64,000 bases of DNA from Chitinophagaceae bacterium (GTDB lineage Bacteria; Bacteroidota; Bacteroidia; Chitinophagales; Chitinophagaceae), in assembly GCA_024103425.1 (NCBI GenBank), contig JAGFIS010000007.1, positions 62,001 to 126,000 of the forward strand, given 5' to 3'. A model generated the notes under the pieces. The model was given only the letters and a program-made list of their open reading frames with translations, searched no databases and was not told the origin of the DNA. Shown piece by piece: positions 51,603-61,877 of the stretch (position 1 is its first letter; each line of letters opens with the position of its first letter). A program made the translations under genes and the position numbers.

Positions 51603-54272
51603 ATGATTCTGCAATTTTTTCTGAAGTACAGGACGCGTTTTGGACAAAAGGTGGTTCTTTTCTCACCCGACCTGCCCGCTGCAGACGGGAAAATTGAAAT
51701 GAGCTATCACGACTCAGAATCGTGGTCCGTGACAGTTGATACTGGCAATAAAATACCAAAAAAAATCAACTACCACTATGCTATTGAGGATAATGATGGC
51801 ACTACGATTCTCGATGGTGAAGAAGACCGTGTGCTGCAACTTTCTAAAAAAGATCAACAGTCAAATCTTACAATTATAGATCTCTGGAATGATCCCGGAG
51901 ATCCGCAGAACATTTACTACACATCAGCGCTCAGAACCGTTTTTCCGACAGCTAAAGGAGTGAAGAAACTTGTGCTGCCTTCTAACATCACACACGAATT
52001 CCGGGTAAAAGCACCATCATTACAGGCAGACGAAACTCTTTGCATTTTGGGTTCTTCTCCTTCTTTAAAAAGCTGGGATACATCAGTCCCGGTTGTAATG
52101 TTGAAAGAAGGCGACTGGTATGTAGCGGGAATCAGGATTGAAGAAGACGAATGGCCTGCTTCATACAAGTATGCCATTTATAATAAAAAGGAAAAGAAAT
52201 TTGTTGCCTACGAGGAAGGAGAAAACAGACCCGTTCCTCTGCAGAGTAAAAATCCGGGAAGAATCATTCTGCACGACGGGTTTGTAAGAATTCGTTTTAA
52301 TGGTTTCAGAGGTGCAGGAGTGAATATTCCTGTCTTCAGCCTTCGTTCTAAAAAAAGTTTTGGAACAGGGGAGTTCAGCGACCTGAAATATCTTATTGAC
52401 TGGGCATACGAAACGGGAATTAAAATGATTCAATTACTGCCTGTTAACGACACTTCGGCGCACTTCAACAAAGCAGATTCATATCCTTATGCAGCGGTAT
52501 CATCCTTCGCGCTGCACCCGCTATATATCAATCTCGAAAAAGTAGCTTCCAAAGAAAACGCGGGGATCATCAAAGCCCTGAAAAAGAAGCAAAAGCAACT
52601 CAATGAATTGCCTCAGGTAGACTACGAAGAAGTGATGCAATTTAAAATGTATGCACTCAGAGAGTTGTTCGATCTGCAAAAAGATACACTTAAAGAAGAT
52701 ACAGTATTCAATGATTTTGTCGAACAAAATCAGCATTGGCTCATGCCCTACGCTGCTTATTCTACACTGAAGAAAAAATACAATACTCCGGATTTCAATA
52801 CGTGGCAAACACACTCTGTTTACGATGCCGTTTCGGTTAAGAGAATGGGTAATCCCGGCAGGCCTCTCTACAATGAAATTCTTTTCTACTACTTCATCCA
52901 ATACCATCTGCACCTACAACTTGATGAAGTATCAAAGTATGCCCGTAAGAAGAAAATCATCCTGAAAGGAGATATCCCAATTGGTATATACAGATACAGT
53001 TGCGATGCCTGGGTGGATCCGTCACTTTACAACATGGATGAACAGGCCGGAGCACCACCTGATGACTTCGCTGTGAAGGGGCAAAACTGGGGCTTTCCTA
53101 CCTACAACTGGAGAAGGATGCAGAAAGATGGCTTCGAATGGTGGCGCCGCAGATTTGAAAGGATGAGTAATTACTTTGATGCTTTCAGGATAGACCACAT
53201 ACTCGGCTTCTTCAGAATATGGAGTATTCCGCTTGAATCGACCGAAGGTATCATGGGGCGCTTTGTACCGGCACTCCCGGTACAGTTGTCAGAGTTCGAA
53301 CAGCACAATATACCTTTTGATTACAAGCGCTTCTGCTCGCCATACATTACTGATGCAGAACTTGAGTCTGTCTTCGGAGAACACGCTGAAACAGCGAAAG
53401 AAAGATTCTTTAAAAAGAATGAAAAAACAGGTTACACCTTCTTATCAGAGTGGAACACTCAAAGAAAAGTAATCGAGGGTCTTTCTGAAAATGATAAACC
53501 TCTTTTCCGGAGCGGACTACTGGACCTCCTCAGCAATGTCATCCTTTTTGAAGAGCGCAAGGAGACTGATAATGCTTACCACTTCCGTTTCGGAATGGAT
53601 AAGACGAGTTCATATGAAAAAATGGAGCAGCAGGTAAAAGACAACCTGTTCAATTTATATATAGACTACTTCTACCATCGCCAGGAAACGCTCTGGCAAA
53701 AAGAAGCCATGGCAAAACTGCCATCCCTAAAACGAAGTACCAATATGCTGGTATGTGGTGAAGATTTAGGAATGGTACCCCAATGCGTTCCGGAGGTGAT
53801 GAAGCAACTTGGAATTCTTAGTCTGGAAGTAGAACGTATGCCCAAAAAATCGGGTAAAGAATTTGCACATCCTAATGAGGCCGGTTATCTGTCAATCGTT
53901 ACACCTTCCACTCACGACATGAGTACCATCCGTGAGTGGTGGACAGAAGACAAAGAAAAATCTCAAAAATTTTACAACGAAATTCTCGGCCATTTCGGGC
54001 CTGCACCGGCAGAGTGCACTACCAGCGTAGCGAAGGAAATAATTTCACAACATTTGTACTCCCCTGCAATCTGGAGTGTATTTCTTTTACAAGATCTCTT
54101 TGCCATGAACAAAAAACTTTCTGACCATGATCCCCGTGAGGAAAGAATCAACATTCCCGCGGACCCCAATCATTATTGGAGGTACAGGATGCCGGTATTT
54201 TTAGAAGATCTTTTGAAAGAGACCGAATACAATTCAGAATTGAAAAAAATAATTACCAATAGCGGTCGATAA
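51603..54272 (+). CDS. malQ: 4-alpha-glucanotransferase (GH77) with N-terminal CBM20 domains
   Basis: 889 residues from ATG 51603 (MILQFFLKYRTRFGQKVVLF). Transfers alpha-1,4-glucan segments in maltodextrin or glycogen metabolism. Two CBM20-like starch-binding units lie about 1-115 and 130-235 (LCILGSSPSLKSWDTS). GH77 catalytic domain from about 255: SYPYAAVSSFALHPLYI, IKGD-equivalent ILKGDIPIGIYR, nucleophile Asp in FDAFRIDHILGFFRIW, acid Glu in CGEDLGMVP, then VTPSTHDMSTIREWW. Long GH77 proteins with CBM20 are typical of this phylum and of plant DPE2. The epimerase gene follows 20 bp later. Confidence 0.95.
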   Translation: MILQFFLKYRTRFGQKVVLFSPDLPAADGKIEMSYHDSESWSVTVDTGNKIPKKINYHYAIEDNDGTTILDGEEDRVLQLSKKDQQSNLTIIDLWNDPGDPQNIYYTSALRTVFPTAKGVKKLVLPSNITHEFRVKAPSLQADETLCILGSSPSLKSWDTSVPVVMLKEGDWYVAGIRIEEDEWPASYKYAIYNKKEKKFVAYEEGENRPVPLQSKNPGRIILHDGFVRIRFNGFRGAGVNIPVFSLRSKKSFGTGEFSDLKYLIDWAYETGIKMIQLLPVNDTSAHFNKADSYPYAAVSSFALHPLYINLEKVASKENAGIIKALKKKQKQLNELPQVDYEEVMQFKMYALRELFDLQKDTLKEDTVFNDFVEQNQHWLMPYAAYSTLKKKYNTPDFNTWQTHSVYDAVSVKRMGNPGRPLYNEILFYYFIQYHLHLQLDEVSKYARKKKIILKGDIPIGIYRYSCDAWVDPSLYNMDEQAGAPPDDFAVKGQNWGFPTYNWRRMQKDGFEWWRRRFERMSNYFDAFRIDHILGFFRIWSIPLESTEGIMGRFVPALPVQLSEFEQHNIPFDYKRFCSPYITDAELESVFGEHAETAKERFFKKNEKTGYTFLSEWNTQRKVIEGLSENDKPLFRSGLLDLLSNVILFEERKETDNAYHFRFGMDKTSSYEKMEQQVKDNLFNLYIDYFYHRQETLWQKEAMAKLPSLKRSTNMLVCGEDLGMVPQCVPEVMKQLGILSLEVERMPKKSGKEFAHPNEAGYLSIVTPSTHDMSTIREWWTEDKEKSQKFYNEILGHFGPAPAECTTSVAKEIISQHLYSPAIWSVFLLQDLFAMNKKLSDHDPREERINIPADPNHYWRYRMPVFLEDLLKETEYNSELKKIITNSGR

Positions 54273-54292
54273 AAACTGAATCTATTACTGAT

Positions 54293-55309
54293 ATGCAGGT
54301 AAAATACAAAGTAACCCGAATCCCGTTCAAGCACACATTCACTATTTCAAAAGACAGCAGAACACATCAAAAGGCTTTTCTTGTAGAATTAGACTTTATG
54401 GGCATGAAAGGTTACGGCGAGACACCGGAGATTTCGTACTATTTTATTCCCATAGAAAAAATGGAAGCCGATCTCCTGGCAAACATGCACTTCTTCGACA
54501 GGGCTTCTTTCAATACTCCCGAAAGGTTCTGGCATTATTTACACCATATCTTTCCTGATAACAATTTCCTGATTTGCGCACTCGATATGGCGGGTTGGGA
54601 TCTCTACGGAAAGTCACAGAAAAAACCGCTTTACAAACTTTGGAATCTCTCTACAGAAAATAATCCACTAACGGATATCACGATTGGCATCGACACCATT
54701 GATAACATGGTAGCTAAGCTCAAAGAGACTCCCTGGCCTATATATAAAATCAAATTGGGAACAGACAGGGATATTGAGATTTTAGAAGCGCTCAGAAAGC
54801 ATACTGATTCCGTTTTCCGGATTGATGCCAATGCGGCGTGGAAGGCTGATGAGGCTTTGGAGAAGATTAAGATTATGAAGGACCTGAACGTTGAGTTGGT
54901 AGAACAACCTCTTGCCAAAGACGATTGGGAGGGTATGAAGAAGTTGTACGATGAGTCGCCGATTCCGCTCTTTGCCGATGAGTCTTGCGTGGTTGAAGGC
55001 GATGTGTACAAATGCTCCAAACACTTCCACGGAATCAACATTAAACTGACCAAATGCGGAGGCATCACCCCTGCCCTGCGGATGATTAAAATGGCACGGC
55101 AACTCGGAATCAAGGTAATGATGGGCAGCATGAATGAGGCCAGTATCGGTACCGGTGCAATTGCACAAATGCTTCCACTGATAGATTATGTAGATATGGA
55201 TGGTCCGCTCCTTCTTGCAGAAGACAACGGGAAAGGAGTAACCTTTGATTATGGTAAAGTCATCTACAACGATGCTCCCGGCTTAGGGGTGATTGTGGAA
55301 CCGTTCTAA
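54293..55309 (+). CDS. Dipeptide epimerase (enolase superfamily)
   Basis: 338 residues. Enolase-superfamily muconate-lactonising subgroup: YKIKLGTDRD (KxK catalytic Lys), metal ligands in FRIDANAAWKADEAL, LVEQPLAKDD and LFADESC, second Lys in GINIKLTKCGGI, and VDMDGPLLL near the end. This set fits L-Ala-D/L-Glu (and related dipeptide) epimerases that recycle murein peptides. Substrate specificity cannot be read from sequence. Converges on the lactonase gene with an 8-bp gap. Confidence 0.9.
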   Translation: MQVKYKVTRIPFKHTFTISKDSRTHQKAFLVELDFMGMKGYGETPEISYYFIPIEKMEADLLANMHFFDRASFNTPERFWHYLHHIFPDNNFLICALDMAGWDLYGKSQKKPLYKLWNLSTENNPLTDITIGIDTIDNMVAKLKETPWPIYKIKLGTDRDIEILEALRKHTDSVFRIDANAAWKADEALEKIKIMKDLNVELVEQPLAKDDWEGMKKLYDESPIPLFADESCVVEGDVYKCSKHFHGINIKLTKCGGITPALRMIKMARQLGIKVMMGSMNEASIGTGAIAQMLPLIDYVDMDGPLLLAEDNGKGVTFDYGKVIYNDAPGLGVIVEPF

Positions 55310-55317
55310 ACCATTTT

Positions 55318-56439
55318 TTATTTTCGAGAAACAAACTGAATGCAAACAGGTATTGGAACGTTAATCTCTTTCTCCTGAGTTAAGGTTCCCTTTCTCTTAT
55401 TCACTTTGAAGACTACGATATTGTTAGTCCCCTGATTGGCAACCAAGAGGAATTTTCCTGAAGGGTCAAAATTAAAATCGCGTGGGCCTTTGCCTCCTGC
55501 ATCGACGAATCCTTTCGAAGTCAACTCACCTGTATTCTTATCAATTTCAAAAATGCCGATAGTGTTTTCTTTACCACGTTGAGAGCTGTAAAGAAACTTC
55601 CCATCAGGAGACACTTTCACTTCGGCACCATCATTATTTCCCGTCACTCCTTCGGCGTTCGTGGATAGTCTTTGAACAAATGTAGCCTTGCCACTCTCAA
55701 ATTGATAAACCTCTATCTCAGGTTTCAATTCATTGATCAGATAAAACCAATTACCGGATGGATGAAAGCTTAGATGACGCGGCCCGCTAGCGGGATTACA
55801 TACTACCTCTCCGGTATATATCAGCGGATCATCGGCATCTTTATTGAAACCATAAATCATTACCCTGTCCTTACCCAAATCAGGAACTAAAAGATACTTC
55901 TGATCAGGCGTAAACACAGCCTGATGTGCGTGCGGACCCAATTGTCTCTCGGGATCTGCTCCGCTTCCGATATGCTGGATAACCTGCTTTTCATTCTTTA
56001 ATGAACCATCAGCATCTACACTCAGCATTGCGACACTGCCACCCGAATAATTAGCAACAGCTACGAAGTTCCCTGTCTCATCAACTTCTGCATAACACGG
56101 CGCATCACCTCCCGACAACTGACGATTCAGAAAGACCAGCTGGCCTGTATTCTTATCCAACCGATATGAAAAAACGCTCCCCGGAGTATCGCCTCCTGTT
56201 TCACTCACAGCATAAACGTAATCGCCATGAAGCGCGAGAAACGATGGATTTTCAATTCCGTCTGTCGTACTCAACTCCGTAGCACTACCATCAGAAGAAT
56301 TGAATTCATAAACATAAATACCTTTACTGTCAGTGCCTGTATAAGTACCTACTAACATTAAAAGATCACCTCTTGACTTGCATTGAATCATAAAAAGCGA
56401 TAAAGTGGCAATCATCAGGATTCTGAAACTACTACCCAT
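55318..56439 (-). CDS. Lactonase family (7-bladed beta-propeller) lipoprotein or secreted protein
   Basis: 373 residues. N-terminal MGSSFRILMIATLSLFMIQC gives a signal with a Cys at 20 (weak lipobox). The propeller matches the 6-phosphogluconolactonase/PgL family: LLMLVGTYTGTDSKGIYVYEF, HAQAVFTPDQKYLLVPDLGKDRV-type blocks (HAHQAVFTPDQKYLL), NPASGPRHLSFHPSGNWFYLINEL, GKGPRDFNFDPSGKFLLVANQ. An exported form is probably not the cytosolic pentose-phosphate enzyme; the real lactone is unknown. Confidence 0.88.
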   Translation of the reverse strand: MGSSFRILMIATLSLFMIQCKSRGDLLMLVGTYTGTDSKGIYVYEFNSSDGSATELSTTDGIENPSFLALHGDYVYAVSETGGDTPGSVFSYRLDKNTGQLVFLNRQLSGGDAPCYAEVDETGNFVAVANYSGGSVAMLSVDADGSLKNEKQVIQHIGSGADPERQLGPHAHQAVFTPDQKYLLVPDLGKDRVMIYGFNKDADDPLIYTGEVVCNPASGPRHLSFHPSGNWFYLINELKPEIEVYQFESGKATFVQRLSTNAEGVTGNNDGAEVKVSPDGKFLYSSQRGKENTIGIFEIDKNTGELTSKGFVDAGGKGPRDFNFDPSGKFLLVANQGTNNIVVFKVNKRKGTLTQEKEINVPIPVCIQFVSRK

Positions 56440-56472
56440 ATTAAAAAATTGAAACTAATTGCAACTTAAGAA

Positions 56473-57012
56473 TTACTCAACTAACTGATAGATACAATCT
56501 ATATTTCGCCCCAGCCCATCATAATCCAGTCCGTAGCCAAGCACAAATTTATTTGGAATTACAAAGCCGAGATAATCGACTTTTATATCATGCTGTAAAG
56601 CATCGGGTTTGTGGAGTAAAGCAGCAATTTTCAAAGATTTCGGATGATGGTGTTCTAATTGAGGCAGAAACTGACTCAATGTTTTTCCTGTGTCCACAAT
56701 ATCCTCGACGATGATAACATCGCGGTTGTACAATTCAATATCCAGTCCAATGGCTGTGATTACTTTACCTGTCGATCTCACTCCTTTATAAGAAGCAAGT
56801 TTTACAAAGCAGATCTCTGATTCTATTTCAATCTTTTTGAAAAGATCAGATGCAAACATGAATGCTCCGTTGAGGATTACAATGAACAGAGGTTTTTTGT
56901 TTTTGTAGTCGGCACTGATTTCCGTTGCAATTCTGGTAATTTGTTCGTCGATCTGCTCTGAACTCAGGTATGGTACAAACCGTTTATCGTGTACCTGTAT
57001 TTCATAATTCAT
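56473..57012 (-). CDS. hpt: Hypoxanthine phosphoribosyltransferase
   Basis: 179 residues. Salvages hypoxanthine/guanine with PRPP. PRPP motif VIIVEDIVDTGKTL (about 98-111) with the Glu-Asp pair is intact, and LDYLGFVIPNKFVLGYGLDYDG near the end is the purine-binding region (VDYLGFxIPxxFVVGYGLDY). Its ATG overlaps the stop of the glucosaminidase gene by four bases (ATGA), so it is translated from that transcript. Confidence 0.96.
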   Translation of the reverse strand: MNYEIQVHDKRFVPYLSSEQIDEQITRIATEISADYKNKKPLFIVILNGAFMFASDLFKKIEIESEICFVKLASYKGVRSTGKVITAIGLDIELYNRDVIIVEDIVDTGKTLSQFLPQLEHHHPKSLKIAALLHKPDALQHDIKVDYLGFVIPNKFVLGYGLDYDGLGRNIDCIYQLVE

Positions 57013-58145
57013 TTGTAGATAATAAGTTTTTGTCCGATCTGCAGTTGATCATTGTTAAGGTTATTCCATTCTTTTAATTGAGCGACAGTAACACCATATT
57101 TCTTGCTGATGGCATATAGCCCTTCTTTAGGTGCTACTTCATGAACCGATGTCGGAGTCGTTGGTCCCGGCACCCTCACCGGGGCTTTTTCAGAGGTTAC
57201 AATTACAGGTACAGGTTTGAGAAAAATCTCTTCACCGGCTGCGATGAGGATATTTTCTTTTCCTCTGTTAAACTCATTCAAAGAAGAAAGCTGGATTCCT
57301 TCTTTCTGAGAGATATCATAAAGGGTTTGCTGTTCATCATTGATTAATGACAAGCGGCTGCCCTCTTTCTTTTTCTTCTCAAGAAATATATTCTGTGTCT
57401 TTGCTAACAATCCATCATTCTTCAGATCATTCATTTCCAGCAATTTCTTCAACCGGATGTGAAAATGAGATGCAATAGACAGCAGTGATGTACCTGCCGA
57501 AGCACGAACGGCCTTAACGCCGTTTACATGAAATACAAACCAGTTATTCAATACTTCAGCATCGATAACCGGCAGTACATTCTGAGGCTCCATTATTCTT
57601 TGAGATGCTATTGATTTATCTTTTTCAGGAACGTTGATTAACCCGGCTACGGTAAACTTGTTCAAATCGTAGCGCTCAATAATATCAATCAATCTGTAGG
57701 CGTATTGCGGATCTGTGGCATAACCTGCCTGTTTCAGGCCGTGTGCCCAGCTGACGTAATCTGAAATATTAAGATCAAACAGCGAACGATACCATTCTCT
57801 GGTCAGCAGGAAGTCTGAGTGATCCCGATAAGATTCTTTTACCGTACCGTACACTCTGAAGCATTCTCCTTTTTTATCGTCATTATGGCTAACGGTAGGC
57901 CCTGTCCACTCCGATTTACACTTAATACCAAAATGATTATTGGACTTTTGAGCCAGCACGCTGTTTCCTGATTCTGATTCCAGAATTCCCTGTGCGAGTG
58001 TAATCGCAGCGGGAATTCGTGCGCGTTTCATCTCATCAATTGCCAGTTGTTGGTATTTATCAATGTACTGTTCGGGCGTCATTCTTTGCCCTGCTGCCTC
58101 TGACAGGAAGCACACAAATAGTATGGCAAAAAATATCCTGAACAT
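57009..58145 (-). CDS. Secreted N-acetylglucosaminidase with LysM repeats
   Basis: 378 residues. Signal peptide 1-19 (FLSEAAGQ). Glucosaminidase (FlgJ/LytG/GH73-like) domain about 20-160: IPAAITLAQGILESESGNS with a probable catalytic Glu and NNHFGIKCK, DHSDFL. The rest carries three LysM-like units: about 200-255 (VRASAGTSLLSIASHFHIRL), about 268-312 (DISQKEGIQLSSLNEFNRG) and a clear one at 335-378 (KEGLYAISKKYGVTVAQL...). The enzyme cleaves peptidoglycan glycan strands; LysM modules bind it. Its stop overlaps the hpt start. Confidence 0.92.
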   Translation of the reverse strand: MFRIFFAILFVCFLSEAAGQRMTPEQYIDKYQQLAIDEMKRARIPAAITLAQGILESESGNSVLAQKSNNHFGIKCKSEWTGPTVSHNDDKKGECFRVYGTVKESYRDHSDFLLTREWYRSLFDLNISDYVSWAHGLKQAGYATDPQYAYRLIDIIERYDLNKFTVAGLINVPEKDKSIASQRIMEPQNVLPVIDAEVLNNWFVFHVNGVKAVRASAGTSLLSIASHFHIRLKKLLEMNDLKNDGLLAKTQNIFLEKKKKEGSRLSLINDEQQTLYDISQKEGIQLSSLNEFNRGKENILIAAGEEIFLKPVPVIVTSEKAPVRVPGPTTPTSVHEVAPKEGLYAISKKYGVTVAQLKEWNNLNNDQLQIGQKLIIYK

Positions 58146-58157
58146 ATAAATCTGTAA

Positions 58158-58796
58158 TTATTTTTTTATTATCATCATCAGCCCGTCGCGCACTGTCATC
58201 AACACTTGTTCTACCCTTTCGTCAGCAGCAACATGTTCGTTAAAAGCCTGAATGGCCTTCGCACTCTTTCCTTTGATAGTCTCCTCTAAAACGTCTCCAT
58301 GAAAGAGTACATTGTCTGCCAAAATCACTCCTCCCCTTTTCAGAACAGGCAAAGTTAATTCGTAATACTGAATATAACCGGGTTTATCGGCATCTATGAA
58401 GACAAGATCCCACTCGATATTCAGTAGCGGTATTACCTCCAACGCGTTTCCTCTGTGTAAAATTATCCGGTTTTTAAAGGATGATCTTTCAAAAAAAGAG
58501 GTTGCAAGATCTGCATCCTCATCTCTCAGTTCAATAGTATGAAGTTGTCCATCATTTTGCAGTCCGCCGGCCAGGCAAAGAGCCGAGTAACCTGTGAAAG
58601 TGCCTACTTCGAGGATTCGTTTCGGACGGACTATCCGGCTGATCATTTCCAGCAATTTTCCCTGTACAGGGCCACTTAGCATATGGGCATGAGCATGGTT
58701 TTTCATGGTATATTCCTCCAGTTCTGACAGTAATGCATCAGTAGGAGAAGTGAATTTTTCTGAATATCGCTCTGCTAAACCATTAATTAGTTCCAT
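58158..58796 (-). CDS. O-methyltransferase (class I SAM, caffeoyl-CoA-type)
   Basis: 212 residues. SAM site ILEVGTFTGYSALCLAGGL, then HTIELRDEDADLA, WDLVFIDADKPGYIQYYEL and VILADNVLFHGDV, the set of the OMT_3 (COMT-like) family of bacteria. Metal-dependent methyl transfer to hydroxylated aromatics is usual; substrate unknown. Its start overlaps the end of the symporter gene by 14 bp, so the two are coupled. Confidence 0.94.
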   Translation of the reverse strand: MELINGLAERYSEKFTSPTDALLSELEEYTMKNHAHAHMLSGPVQGKLLEMISRIVRPKRILEVGTFTGYSALCLAGGLQNDGQLHTIELRDEDADLATSFFERSSFKNRIILHRGNALEVIPLLNIEWDLVFIDADKPGYIQYYELTLPVLKRGGVILADNVLFHGDVLEETIKGKSAKAIQAFNEHVAADERVEQVLMTVRDGLMMIIKK

Positions 58797-60306
58797 CTTT
58801 TACTAATTTCTCTTCGGCTGTCTTACGCCTTGAAAAAATAAGCAATCCGATAAAAGTAAGCAGTCCGTTTACAATAATCAGTTCTTCTGCAAATACATAA
58901 CCGCCAAGCAATGTCCTCGAGTTCTCATCAAGAAAATAAGTAATCAGCGGAGCAGCGATACAAATCAACGGTGTCATTTTATCGAACACATATCTGCCTT
59001 TCGCATACAGAACAAAGGCAAACAAACCAATCAACGGCCCATAAGTATAGGTCGCAACTTTAAAGATCGCCGTAACAACCGCAGCATTATTAATGGCATT
59101 GAACAACAGGATCACCAACAGAATCAATACTGAGAATCCAATATGTACCATGGTACGTATTCTCACCAGCTCTTTCTCGCTCCTCTTTCTGTCGGCAAAA
59201 TGCAGGAAGTCAACACAGAAAGAAGTAGTCAGTGCTGTTATTCCGGAATCAGTTGTGGCAAAGGTTGCAGCCGTTAGACCCAGCATAAATACAACTGCCG
59301 GCATTCCCTTGAAGTAATTGAGCGCAATTTCGGGGAACAGATAATCGGTACGCGGCAGGTTTGTGGTATGATCCAGTGGAATGGCAATACCGTTAGCATT
59401 AGCGTAGATATAGAGCAATGCACCTACACTAAGGAAGAAGAGGTTGATGATTACAAAAATCACAGTGAAACTCAGCATATTAGTTTGAGCTTCTCTGATG
59501 TTTTTACAGCTCAGGTTTTTCTGCATCAGATCCTGATCAAGCCCAAACATTCCAATCGTTACAAAAATTCCTCCGATAAACTGTTTGGAGAAATGAAACT
59601 TGTTGGTAACAAAATTATCGGTGAAGAAGATCTTAGAATAGTTGCTGTCTTTAATTGCAGTGTAGGCTTCTCCGAGATTCATATTCAGGTTGGTGACAAT
59701 GAAGTAGATGGACAGTATAACAGCAGACACGAGAAAGAAAGTCTGCAAAGTATCCGTAATGATAATTGTCTTCAGGCCGCCTTTGAACGTATAGGCCCAA
59801 ATCAGAAGCAAACAGATAACAATCGTCAGCCAGAAGGGTACTCCCATCTCATCAAATATGAAACGCTGTAATACTATCGCTACCAGATATAACCTGAATG
59901 CTGAACCTATTGTACGTGATACCAAAAAGATTGCCGCTGCAGTTTTGTGACTCACATTTCCTAACGCTCTTTTTATTACTTCATAAATAGAGACAAGATG
60001 CATCCTGTAATAAAGCGGTAACAGAATAAATGCTACGATGAAGTAACCTACTGCATTACCGAGTACAAACTGAAAATACCTGAACTGAGATCCTGCAGCA
60101 TTTCCTACCTCACCGGGAACAGAAATAAACGTCACACCACTTAACGCGGTACCTATCATCCCGAAGGCAACGAGATACCACTTGGAAGAGCGGTTAGCAA
60201 TAAAAAAAGTCTCATTATCCGAAGATTTTCGTGATGTCAGATAAGAAACTACAATCAAAAGGAGAAAATATCCAATAATAAAAGCAAGTAATGTGGTTGG
60301 CGACAT
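58783..60306 (-). CDS. Sodium:solute symporter (SSS family), second paralogue
   Basis: 507 residues, about 13 spans. MSPTTLLAFIIGYFLLLIVV and SRKSSDNETFFIANRSSKWYLVAFGMIGTALSGVTFISVPGEVGN closely parallel the gene at 9112-10569. Later GMPAVVFMLGLTAATFATTDSGITALTTSF and TYGPLIGLFAFVLYAKGRY also match. Substrate unknown. First gene of the minus-strand run symporter, O-methyltransferase, glucosaminidase, hpt. Confidence 0.92.
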   Translation of the reverse strand: MSPTTLLAFIIGYFLLLIVVSYLTSRKSSDNETFFIANRSSKWYLVAFGMIGTALSGVTFISVPGEVGNAAGSQFRYFQFVLGNAVGYFIVAFILLPLYYRMHLVSIYEVIKRALGNVSHKTAAAIFLVSRTIGSAFRLYLVAIVLQRFIFDEMGVPFWLTIVICLLLIWAYTFKGGLKTIIITDTLQTFFLVSAVILSIYFIVTNLNMNLGEAYTAIKDSNYSKIFFTDNFVTNKFHFSKQFIGGIFVTIGMFGLDQDLMQKNLSCKNIREAQTNMLSFTVIFVIINLFFLSVGALLYIYANANGIAIPLDHTTNLPRTDYLFPEIALNYFKGMPAVVFMLGLTAATFATTDSGITALTTSFCVDFLHFADRKRSEKELVRIRTMVHIGFSVLILLVILLFNAINNAAVVTAIFKVATYTYGPLIGLFAFVLYAKGRYVFDKMTPLICIAAPLITYFLDENSRTLLGGYVFAEELIIVNGLLTFIGLLIFSRRKTAEEKLVKDGTN

Positions 60307-60380
60307 AAAAAGTATTAAATATAGAAAGTTGAGTATTCGCTATTTTTAAGGCCGAAAGATTATAGGTAGTAAATATAAAC

Positions 60381-60914
60381 ATGAAAATTAAAAGGCTCAC
60401 AGTTTTTTGCGGTTCTAAACCCGGCAACAATCCTCTGTATATACAACATGCCGCCAGGTTAGGGCACATTCTCGCCGAAAGAGGCATCACTCTAGTCTAT
60501 GGCGGAGGCAACAAGGGAATGATGGGAGCAATCGCCAATGCCGTACTAAAGGAGGGTGGCAGTGTCACCGGAATCATGCCTCATATTCTAGCGGGGATAG
60601 AACACTCCCACCCCGGTCTGACAGAAATGATAGAAGTAGAAGATATGCATACACGAAAAAAATTGCTCTACGAAAAAGGTGATGCAGCTTTGATTTTGCC
60701 CGGTGGATTCGGAACGATGGATGAGTTTTTTGAGATGCTTACTTGGAATCAGTTACACATCCACAGCAAGAAAATCATCATAATGAATACCGAAGGATTC
60801 TATGACAGCCTAATAGGGTTTCTGACAAAAATCCAGGAAGAGAATTTTTTGTACGATCAGCTGTCTGAAAGAATTATCATTGTATCCTCTCCTGATGAAA
60901 TTGAATTTGACTAG
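60381..60914 (+). CDS. LOG family protein (TIGR00730, cytokinin riboside 5'-monophosphate phosphoribohydrolase-like)
   Basis: 177 residues. FCGSKPGNNPLY near the start, VYGGGNKGMMGAIANAVL, and the signature PGGFGTMDEFFEMLTW (PGGxGTxxE) are all present. Proteins of this family release adenine from nucleotides in plants and some bacteria; in bacteria the role is often nucleotide-pool housekeeping. Cytosolic. It diverges from the symporter gene and is followed 24 bp later by the SDR. Confidence 0.94.
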   Translation: MKIKRLTVFCGSKPGNNPLYIQHAARLGHILAERGITLVYGGGNKGMMGAIANAVLKEGGSVTGIMPHILAGIEHSHPGLTEMIEVEDMHTRKKLLYEKGDAALILPGGFGTMDEFFEMLTWNQLHIHSKKIIIMNTEGFYDSLIGFLTKIQEENFLYDQLSERIIIVSSPDEIEFD

Positions 60915-60938
60915 TTATTCCCCATAATTTGAAATAAA

Positions 60939-61697
60939 ATGAACAGAACAGTTTTTATTACAGGCGCTACTTCAGGCATCGGAAAAGCCTGTGCAGAAGC
61001 TTTTGCAGGTGCGGGTGACGACTTAATACTGAACGGCAGACGCGAGGAGCGACTGGAAGCAATAAAAAAAGAACTTTCAGATAAATACTCTGTCCGCATT
61101 TTGCCGCTTCCATTCGATGTATCCGATAAAAATGCAGTTTTTGATGCTGTTCATAACCTGCCCGGGGAATGGAAAGACATTGATATTTTAATTAATAATG
61201 CAGGGCTCGCACTTGGTAAAGAACCCTTTCATGAAGCTCATTTGCACGATTGGGAAGTAATGATTGAAACAAACGTAACCGGATTACTTTACGTTTCTAA
61301 AGCCGTTATCCCCGAAATGATCAGAAGAAATAAAGGGCACATTATTAATATTAGTTCCATTGCCGGAGACTTTGCCTATCAGGGCGGAAATATTTATTGT
61401 GCTTCCAAATCGGCAGTTAACGCTATTTCTTCAGCCATGCGCACAGATATGCTGCCACACAGCATCAAAGTTACCAACATCAAACCCGGAGCAGTTGAGA
61501 CAGAATTTTCGTTAGTCAGATTCAAGGGCGATACCGAAAAAGCAGATCAAACCTATATCGGTTTTCAACCACTTTCACCTCTGGATGTAGCCCAAACCAT
61601 TCTTTATTGTGCCTCGCTACCGGAGCACGTGTGTATTAACGACCTGACGATAACTCCTGTATCACAGTCAAACGGAGTATATATTTTTAAAAAATAA
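60939..61697 (+). CDS. Short-chain dehydrogenase/reductase
   Basis: 252 residues. NAD(P) motif FITGATSGIGKACAEAFA (TGxxxGIG), ILINNAGLALGK (NNAG), catalytic Ser in ISSIAGDFAYQGGNIYCASK with Y-x-x-x-K, and IKPGAVETEF. It resembles the YdfG/serine or 3-hydroxy-acid dehydrogenase group by length and motifs, but substrate is not certain. Confidence 0.94.
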   Translation: MNRTVFITGATSGIGKACAEAFAGAGDDLILNGRREERLEAIKKELSDKYSVRILPLPFDVSDKNAVFDAVHNLPGEWKDIDILINNAGLALGKEPFHEAHLHDWEVMIETNVTGLLYVSKAVIPEMIRRNKGHIINISSIAGDFAYQGGNIYCASKSAVNAISSAMRTDMLPHSIKVTNIKPGAVETEFSLVRFKGDTEKADQTYIGFQPLSPLDVAQTILYCASLPEHVCINDLTITPVSQSNGVYIFKK

Positions 61698-61877
61698 GCC
61701 TGATGATGGCCATTTTGTAGTTCTGTTAAAAGACAGAAAATTAATTCGTCTGCCCTGATTTATAAGTTATTGATAAACAATATATTATAGCGTCAAAAGA
61801 ATGTATTTTCAAAAAATATCATGCAATAACTGTTTCAAAATTCCGTTTAATACTACAGGAATTTTTACAGCTTCACT